Positions 54,880-64,000 of a DNA stretch of 64,000 bases are shown piece after piece. Under the pieces are notes generated by a model, which was not told where the DNA came from, ran no database searches, and saw only the letters and a program-made list of their open reading frames with translations. The translations under genes and the position numbers were made by a program. The stretch is from Bathymodiolus brooksi (lineage: Eukaryota > Mollusca > Bivalvia > Mytilida > Modiolidae). How positions within the stretch are numbered: the stretch's first letter is position 1; every line of letters starts with the position of its first letter. The stretch spans positions 20,976,413 through 21,040,412 of the forward strand of contig OY804589.1 in the NCBI GenBank assembly GCA_963680875.1. The letters run 5' to 3'.

Positions 54880-57800
54880 GGGGCCATGTTAGTATTAAGG
54901 ACCTTTATGGTAAAAAAAATCCTTTGGTAGCCATGTTAGTATCAAGAACATTCATGGTGAATAAGTCAATTAGTGGCCATGCTTGTATTAAGGACAGAAA
55001 GGTTCAATACGATTACTTAGTGGTCATGTTAGTATTTAGAATACTGTCAATACTGTCATTTAGTTGTCATGTTAGTATCAAGGACAGTCATGGTAAATAA
55101 GGTCATTCAGTGGTGGTCATGTTAGTATCAAGGAGAGTCATCGGCAATACGATTATTTAGTGGTTATGTTAGTATTTAGAACACTAAGGTCCCTTAGTGG
55201 TCATATTTTTATTAAAGACAATCAGGGCCAAATAGGTCATCAATGAGGTGATGTTAGTATCAAGACCAGTTATAAAATCATTCGTATTCAGGACAGTCAT
55301 GGTCAATAAGGTCCTTTATATGTCCTATTTGTAATAAGGACAGTTATGGTCAATATGGTTCTTTATATATCATATTTGTATTCAGGACAGTCATGGTCAA
55401 TAAGGTCCTTTATATATCCTATTTGTATTAAGGACAGTCATGGTCAATAAGGTCTTTCATATGTCCTACTTGTATTAAGGACAATCATGGTCAATAAGGT
55501 CTTTTATATGTCCTATTTGTATTAATGGAAAGTAAATATTCAGAACACTCATGATCAATACTGTCATTTAGTGGTCATGTTAGTATCAAGGACAGTCATG
55601 GTAAATAAGATCCTTCAGTGGTGGTCATGTTAGTATCAAAGTGAGTCATCGGCAATAAGACTATTTAGTGGTCATGTTAGTATTTAGAACACTCATGATC
55701 AATAAGGTCCCTTAGTGGTCATATTGGTAATAAAGACAAGCAGGGTCAATTAGGTCATTTATAGGTCATGTTAGTATCAAAACTAGTTATAAAGTCATTC
55801 ATATTCAGGACAGTCATGGTCAATAAGGTCTTTTATATGTTCTATTTGTATTAATGGAATTCATGGAAAATAAGGTCTTTTATATATCCTACCTGTATTA
55901 AGGACAGTCATTGTCAATAAGATCTTGTATATGTCCTATTTGTATTAAGAACAGTCATGGTCAATGCGGTCTTTTATATGTCATATTTGTATAAAGGAAA
56001 GTCATGGTCAATAAGGTTTTTTACATGTCCTACTTGTATTAAGGACAGTCATGGTCAATGCGGTCTTTTATATGTCATATTTGTATAAAGGAAAGTCATG
56101 GTAAATAAGGTTTTTTATATGTCCTACTTGTATTAAGGACAATCATGGTCAATAACATCTTTTATATGCCGTACTTGTATTAAGGAAAGGCATGGTCAAT
56201 AAGGTCTTTTATAGGTCCTATTTGTATTAAGGAGAGTCATGGTCAATAAGGTCATTAATATATACTATTTGTATTAAGAAAGGTCATGGTCAATAAGGTA
56301 CTTTATATCTCCTATTTGTATTAAGGAAAGTCATGGTCAATAAGGTCTTGTATATGTCCTACTTGTATTAAGAACAGTCATGGTCAATGCGGTCTTTTAT
56401 ATGTCCTACTTGTATTAAGGACAGTCATGGTCAATAAGGTCTTTTATATGTCCTACTTGTATTAAGAACAGTCATGGTCAATAAGGTCTTTTATATGTCC
56501 TACTTGTATTAAGGACAGTCATGGTCAATGAGGTATTTTATATTTCTTACTTGTATTAAGGACATTCATTGTCAATAAGGTCCTTTATATGTCCTATTTG
56601 AATTATGGACATTCATGGTCTATAAGGTCCTTTATATGTCCTACTTGTATTAAGAACAGTCATGGTCAATAAGGTCTTTTATATGTCCTACTTGTATTAA
56701 GGACAGTCATGGTCAATGAGGTCTTTTATATTTCTTACTTGTATTAAGGACATTCATTGTCAATAAGGTCCTTTATATGTCCTATTTGAATTATGGACAT
56801 TCATGGTCAATAAGGTCCTTTATATGTCCTATTTGTATTAAGGACGTCATGGTCAATAAGGTCTTTTATATATCCTACTTGTATTAAGGACATTCATGGT
56901 CAATAAGGTATTTTGTGTGTCCTACTTGTATTAAGGAGGAGCGTGGTCAATAAAATATGTTATATGTCCTACTTGTATAAAGGACAGTCATGGTCAATAA
57001 GGTCTTTTTATGTCCTACTTGTATTAAAGAAAGTCATGGTTAATAAGATACGTTATATGTCCTATTTGTAATAAGGAAAGTCATGGTCGATAAGTTCTTT
57101 CATATATCATATTTGTCTCAAGGACAGTCATGGTCAATGAGGTATTTTATATTTCCTACTTGTATTAAGGAAAGTCATGGTTAATAAGATCTTTTATATG
57201 TAATATTTGTATAAAGGACAGTCATGGCCAATAAGGTACTTTATATGTCCTATTTGTATTAAGAAAATTCATGGTCAATAAGATCGTTTAAATGTCGTAT
57301 TTGTATAAAGGACAGTCATGGTCAATAAGGTTTTTTTTATGTCCTACTTGTATTAAAGACAGTCATGGACAATAAGGTACTTTTTATGTCCTATTTGTAT
57401 TAAGGAAATTCATGGTCAATAAGGTCCTTTATATGTCCTATTTGTATTAAGGAAAGTCATGGTCAATAAGGTACTTTTTATGTCCTATTTGTATTAAGGA
57501 CAGTCATGGTCAATAAGGTCATTATATATCCTATTTGTATTAAGCAAATTCATTGTCAATAGCGTCTTTTATATATCCTACTTGTATTAAGGACAGTCAT
57601 GGTCAATAAGGTCTTTTATATGTCTTATTTGCATTAATGGAAAGTTAATATTTAGAACAGTCATGATCAATACTGTCATTTAGTGGTCATGTTAGTATCA
57701 AGGACAGTCATGGTAAATAAGATCCTTCAGTGGTGGTCATGTTAGTATCAAAGAGAGTCATCGGCAATAAGACTATTTAGTGGTCATGTTAGTGTTTAGA

Positions 57801-60800
57801 ACACTCATGATCAATAAGGTCCCTTAGTGGTCATATTTGTAATAAAGACAAGCAGGGTCAATTAGGTCATTTATAGGTCATGTTTGTATTAAAACTAGTT
57901 ATAAAGTCATTCGTATTCAGGACAGTCATGGTCAATAAGGTCTTGTATATGTCCTATTTGTATTAATGGAAGTGAAGGTAAATAAGGTCTTTTATATTTC
58001 CTCCTTGTATTAAGGACAGTCATGGTCAATAAGGTCTTTTATATGTTCTATTTGTATTAATGGCATTCATGGAAAATAAGGTCTTTTATATGTACTACCT
58101 GTATTAAGGACAGTCATGGTCAATAAGGTCTTGTATATGTCCTATTTGTATTAAGAACAGTCATGGTCAATGCGGTCTTTTATATGTCATATTTGTATAA
58201 AGGAAAGTCATGGTCAATAAGGTTTTCTACATGTCCTACTTGTATTAAGGACAGTCATGGTCAATGCGGTCTTTTATATGTCATATTTGTATAAAGGAAA
58301 GTCATGGTAAATAAGGTCCTTTATATGTCCTACTTGTATTAAGGACAGTCATGGTCAATAAGGTCTTTTATATGTCTTATTTGCATTAATGGAAAGTTAA
58401 TATTTAGAACAGTCATGATCAATACTGTCATTTAGTGGTCATGTTAGTATCAAGGACAGTCATGGTAAATAAGATCCTTCAGTGGTGGTCATGTTAGTAT
58501 CAAAGAGAGTCATCGGCAATAAGACTATTTAGTGGTCATGTTAGTGTTTAGAACACTCATGATCAATAAGGTCCCTTAGTGGTCATATTTGTAATAAAGA
58601 CAAGCAGGGTCAATTAGGTCATTTATAGGTCATGTTTGTATTAAAACTAGTTATAAAGTCATTCGTATTCAGGACAGTCATGGTCAATAAGGTCTTGTAT
58701 ATGTCCTATTTGTATTAATGGAAGTGAAGGTAAATAAGGTCTTTTATATTTCCTCCTTGTATTAAGGACAGTCATGGTCAATAAGGTCTTTTATATGTTC
58801 TATTTGTATTAATGGCATTCATGGAAAATAAGGTCTTTTATATGTACTACCTGTATTAAGGACAGTCATGGTCAATAAGGTCTTGTATATGTCCTATTTG
58901 TATTAAGAACAGTCATGGTCAATGCGGTCTTTTATATGTCATATTTGTATAAAGGAAAGTCATGGTCAATAAGGTTTTCTACATGTCCTACTTGTATTAA
59001 GGACAGTCATGGTCAATGAGGTCTTTTATATTTCTTACTTGTATTAAGGACATTCATTGTCAATAAGGTCCTTTATATGTCCTATTTGAATTATGGACAT
59101 TCATGGTCAATAAGGTCCTTTATATGTCCTATTTGTATTAAGGACGTCATGGTCAATAAGGTCTTTTATATATCCTACTTGTATTAAGGACATTCATGGT
59201 CAATAAGGTATTTTGTGTGTCCTACTTGTATTAAGGAGGAGCGTGGTCAATAAAATATGTTATATGTCCTACTTGTATAAAGGACAGTCATGGTCAATAA
59301 GGTCTTTTTATGTCCTACTTGTATTAAAGAAAGTCATGGTTAATAAGATACGTTATATGTCCTATTTGTAATAAGGAAAGTCATGGTCGATAAGTTCTTT
59401 CATATATCATATTTGTCTCAAGGACAGTCATGGTCAATGAGGTATTTTATATCTCCTATTTGTATTAAGGAAAGTCATGGTCAATAAGGTCTTGTATATG
59501 TCCTACTTGTATTAAGAACAGTCATGGTCAATGCGGTCTTTTATATGTCCTACTTGTATTAAGGACAGTCATGGTCAATAAGGTCTTTTATATGTCCTAC
59601 TTGTATTAAGAACAGTCATGGTCAATAAGGTCTTTTATATGTCCTACTTGTATTAAGGACAGTCATGGTCAATGAGGTATTTTATATTTCTTACTTGTAT
59701 TAAGGACATTCATTGTCAATAAGGTCCTTTATATGTCCTATTTGAATTATGGACATTCATGGTCAATAAGGTCCTTTATATGTCCTACTTGTATTAAGAA
59801 CAGTCATGGTCAATAAGGTCTTTTATATGTCCTACTTGTATTAAGGACAGTCATGGTCAATGAGATCTTTTATATTTCTTACTTGTATTAAGGACATTCA
59901 TTGTCAATAAGGTCCTTTATATGTCCTATTTGAATTATGGACATTCATGGTCAATAAGGTCCTTTATATGTCCTATTTGTATTAAGGACGTCATGGTCAA
60001 TAAGGTCTTTTATATATCCTACTTGTATTAAGGACATTCATGGTCAATAAGGTATTTTGTGTGTCCTACTTGTATTAAGGAGGAGCGTGGTCAATAAAAT
60101 ATGTTATATGTCCTACTTGTATAAAGGACAGTCATGGTCAATAAGGTCTTTTTATGTCCTACTTGTATTAAAGAAAGTCATGGTTAATAAGATACGTTAT
60201 ATGTCCTATTTGTAATAAGGAAAGTCATGGTCGATAAGTTCTTTCATATATCATATTTGTCTCAAGGACAGTCATGGTCAATGAGGTATTTTATATTTCC
60301 TACTTGTATTAAGGAAAGTCATGGTTAATAAGATCTTTTATATGTAATATTTGTATAAAGGACAGTCATGGCCAATAAGGTACTTTATATGTCCTATTTG
60401 TATTAAGAAAATTCATGGTCAATAAGATCGTTTAAATGTCGTATTTGTATAAAGGACAGTCATGGTCAATAAGGTTTTTTTTATGTCCTACTTGTATTAA
60501 AGACAGTCATGGACAATAAGGTACTTTTTATGTCCTATTTGTATTAAGGAAATTCATGGTCAATAAGGTCCTTTATATGTCCTATTTGTATTAAGGAAAG
60601 TCATGGTCAATAAGGTACTTTTTATGTCCTATTTGTATTAAGGACAGTCATGGTCAATAAGGTCATTATATATCCTATTTGTATTAAGCAAAGTCATTGT
60701 CAATAGCGTCTTTTATATATCCTACTTGTATTAAGGACAGTCATGGTCAATAAGGTCTTTTATATGTCTTATTTGCATTAATGGAAAGTTAATATTTAGA

Positions 60801-62505
60801 ACAGTCATGATCAATACTGTCATTTAGTGGTCATGTTAGTATCAAGGACAGTCATGGTAAATAAGATCCTTCAGTGGTGGTCATGTTAGTATCAAAGAGA
60901 GTCATCGGCAATAAGACTATTTAGTGGTCATGTTAGTGTTTAGAACACTCATGATCAATAAGGTCCCTTAGTGGTCATATTTGTAATAAAGACAAGCAGG
61001 GTCAATTAGGTCATTTATAGGTCATGTTTGTATTAAAACTAGTTATAAAGTCATTCGTATTCAGGACAGTCATGGTCAATAAGGTCTTGTATATGTCCTA
61101 TTTGTATTAATGGAAGTGAAGGTAAATAAGGTCTTTTATATTTCCTCCTTGTATTAAGGACAGTCATGGTCAATAAGGTCTTTTATATGTTCTATTTGTA
61201 TTAATGGCATTCATGGAAAATAAGGTCTTTTATATGTACTACCTGTATTAAGGACAGTCATGGTCAATAAGGTCTTGTATATGTCCTATTTGTATTAAGA
61301 ACAGTCATGGTCAATGCGGTCTTTTATATGTCATATTTGTATAAAGGAAAGTCATGGTCAATAAGGTTTTCTACATGTCCTACTTGTATTAAGGACAGTC
61401 ATGGTCAATGCGGTCTTTTATATGTCATATTTGTATAAAGGAAAGTCATGGTAAATAAGGTCCTTTATATGTCCTACTTGTATTAAGGACAGTCATGGTC
61501 AATAAGGTCTTTTATATGTCTTATTTGCATTAATGGAAAGTTAATATTTAGAACAGTCATGATCAATACTGTCATTTAGTGGTCATGTTAGTATCAAGGA
61601 CAGTCATGGTAAATAAGATCCTTCAGTGGTGGTCATGTTAGTATCAAAGAGAGTCATCGGCAATAAGACTATTTAGTGGTCATGTTAGTGTTTAGAACAC
61701 TCATGATCAATAAGGTCCCTTAGTGGTCATATTTGTAATAAAGACAAGCAGGGTCAATTAGGTCATTTATAGGTCATGTTTGTATTAAAACTAGTTATAA
61801 AGTCATTCGTATTCAGGACAGTCATGGTCAATAAGGTCTTGTATATGTCCTATTTGTATTAATGGAAGTGAAGGTAAATAAGGTCTTTTATATTTCCTCC
61901 TTGTATTAAGGACAGTCATGGTCAATAAGGTCTTTTATATGTTCTATTTGTATTAATGGCATTCATGGAAAATAAGGTCTTTTATATGTACTACCTGTAT
62001 TAAGGACAGTCATGGTCAATAAGGTCTTGTATATGTCCTATTTGTATTAAGAACAGTCATGGTCAATGCGGTCTTTTATATGTCATATTTGTATAAAGGA
62101 AAGTCATGGTCAATAAGGTTTTCTACATGTCCTACTTGTATTAAGGACAGTCATGGTCAATGCGGTCTTTTATATGTCATATTTGTATAAAGGAAAGTCA
62201 TGGTAAATAAGGTCCTTTATATGTCCTATTTGAATTAAGGACATTCATGGTCAATAAGGTCCTTTATATGTCATATTTGTATTAAGGACAGTCATGGTCA
62301 ATAAGGTCTTTTATATATCCTACTTGTATTAAGGACATTCATGGTCAATAAGGTATTTTGTATGTCCTACTTGCATTAAGGAGAAGCGTGTTCAATAAAA
62401 TCTGTTATATGTCCTACTTTTATAAAGGACAGTCATGGTCAATAAGGTCTTTTTATGTCCTACTTGTATTAAAGAAAGTCATGGTTAATAAGATACTTTG
62501 GATGA
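54880..62505. repeat. 7.6-kb satellite of a roughly 47-bp unit with higher-order structure
   Basis: The main unit is close to GTCCTACTTGTATTAAGGAC-AGTCATGGTCAATAAGGTCT-TTTATAT, with variant units (GTGGTCATGTTAGTATCAAG type) at intervals. GCATTAATGGAAAGTTAATA marks occur at 57631, 58383, 60775 and 61527, giving 752-bp and 3144-bp repeats that look nearly identical by eye. The first 600 bp are the most diverged. No coding frame. Confidence 0.97.
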
Positions 62506-62639
62506 TTTTGGCCTTATTTTCTTGACATTTTGTGTTTTAATATCCTTAACAATTTGCTACATTTTTGATTTGTTGCATTAAAATACAAACTACTTTATAT
62601 CTTTCCTTTGTATCTATGTAATGTATATAATACGTATTT

Positions 62640-63690
62640 GAATTTTACATTATCCACGAAATGGAGCTACCTTACTCCTATTCGTTGTACGAAACAGGTA
62701 TCACAAAGTTATCAAAAAAAATAAACTACTTTAAATCTCTCAAACTCGTGGCATATGTATCAGAAGGTTAGCCGTGAAAATTGACTTCTTTACATTTCTC
62801 CAGTGAATGGCATAAGCATAAGATTTGCATCCATGGAAATAAACTACCTTACGTCTCTTCATTGTATAATATCTATGTATATATAGTTTCAGAAGGTTGT
62901 CAATGACAATAAACAATCATATGTCTCGCCAGTGTGAGTTTCACTATTCAGGTAACAAAATGTTGTTAGTGAAAACTTAAATCTCTCCAGTGTTTCACAT
63001 AGGTATCAGAAAGTGAAAATAAGCTACTCAAAATGATGCCGGTGTGTGATTCAGGTAGCGAAATTGTATTCATGAAAATAAGTTACATTGAATCTGTTCA
63101 TTGTATCACGTAGGTATCAAAGTGTTATCCGTGAAAATAAACTACCTTGCATTACTCATGTGTGTGATATTGGTATAAAAGTAATATTCATGGAAATTAG
63201 CTACCTGTCAATCCTTTATGACATGCTATAGATATACATCATGATTTCCCTTAATTCTCTTCATTGGAAGATTATCTATGAAAATAAGCTGCATTATGTC
63301 TCCCTAGTCTGTGACATTGGTATGAAAGGGTCATCCATGAAATTATGCGACATGATATTCCTTCATTACATGGTATAAGTATCATAATATTTTCCAAGTA
63401 AATATGCTACCTTGCACCTTTTAATTTTCTGATATAGTGAGCAAAGCGCTATACATGAAAATAAACTATCCTACAACACCCCCTCCCAATGTTTCATACA
63501 TGTACCATCAACATAAGCTGACTTATATCTCACCAGAATGTGATATTGATATAGAACGGTCATTCATGAAAATGAACTACCTTACACCTCTCCAAATTGT
63601 GATATTGGTATCAAATTGTTATCCATTAAAATAAGCTACCATACATCTTTCAAGCATTGATATCAGAAGGTTGTCCATGAAAACTAAGAC
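62640..63690. repeat. Diverged minisatellite, about 60-bp unit
   Basis: CATGAAAATAAACTACCTTA-like words recur near 63073, 63131, 63191, 63277, 63336, 63399, 63456, 63508, 63566, 63625 and 63677. TGTGATATTGGTATCAAA-like words lie between them. Earlier units (from 62640) are weaker. Confidence 0.8.
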
Positions 63691-64000
63691 AACAGATGTA
63701 ACATCTACGTCTCTACTCAATATATCTAGTAAGTGGAAAGTTTTTTTTTTCTTCAGGTATACCTTTCCTATTTGAAGATGCAACCATTTCAGATCATTCT
63801 CGATGGATCTTTCTAGTTGTTCTTCATCTTATGGATAAATACATGCATCATTTATAAATTGTATGTTGTTTTTATCTGTTTGAATTGAAATTTAATCTGA
63901 CCCATATAAGTGCCGAGTGAGATAGTTGACCATAACTTTTATTCTGCAGAGAATATACAGATGGAAGCCTTTAAATAAACAGAACAACTGGAACAATATG
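63691..64000. other. No gene recognised
   Basis: A minus-strand frame near 63765-63835 reads EEQLERSIENDLKWLHLQIG, which could be a retroelement scrap, but it has no supporting context. Confidence 0.3.

Noticed and set aside
54880..62505. CRISPR-like array because of regularly spaced repeats
   Set aside because: Units are contiguous 47-bp satellite copies without unique spacers, in an animal genome.
63765..63835. Minus-strand stretch EEQLERSIENDLKWLHLQIG as a possible upstream phosphatase exon
   Set aside because: No ectodomain features, uncertain splice sites, and it looks more like a retroelement scrap.

Overview
The window looks like nuclear DNA from a bivalve mollusc, probably mytilid-like. 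It is AT-rich, intron-bearing and crowded with metazoan transposable elements. The signs are tRNA-derived SINEs whose 3' core ends in a GGCGTTAAACACC-type motif, Penelope-like and LINE elements, a Ty3/gypsy element, and a dispersed repeat starting AAGGGTAATAACAAAATTACC that resembles one I remember from Mytilus. The species call is inference.

Positions 1-24,000 are almost all mobile or repetitive DNA. They hold a broken gene of unknown function split by a dispersed repeat (459-1451), a decayed Ty3/gypsy retrotransposon (about 6025-10332) carrying the same dispersed repeat in its pol tail, and a non-LTR retrotransposon (about 10490-17430). That LINE is cut in two by a 3595-bp terminal-inverted-repeat DNA element (12096-15690) with a 5-bp target duplication. 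A long TATG/TA microsatellite follows, then a Penelope-like element with GIY-YIG and reverse transcriptase domains (18332-20086, minus strand) facing a fragment of a second copy.

Positions 24,043-54,801 (minus strand) hold the one convincing host gene: the 3' part of a receptor-type protein tyrosine phosphatase. I traced 21 exons with matching splice phases. In protein order they encode an Ig domain, two thrombospondin type-1 repeats, a transmembrane helix, a juxtamembrane segment, an apparently active phosphatase domain D1, an apparently inactive D2 and the stop codon. The 5' exons (signal peptide and any further ectodomain) are not seen and probably lie beyond the satellite or outside the window. 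One small D2 exon could not be placed. Its introns carry SINEs, foldback elements, a reverse transcriptase relic, a 5'-truncated LINE with a 17-bp target duplication, and two expanded arrays of a 74-bp minisatellite.

Positions 54,880-62,505 are a 7.6-kb satellite of a roughly 47-bp unit with higher-order duplications (752 bp and 3144 bp). It is followed by a diverged minisatellite of roughly 60 bp (62,640-63,690). No rRNA, functional tRNA, CRISPR or prokaryotic feature was seen.
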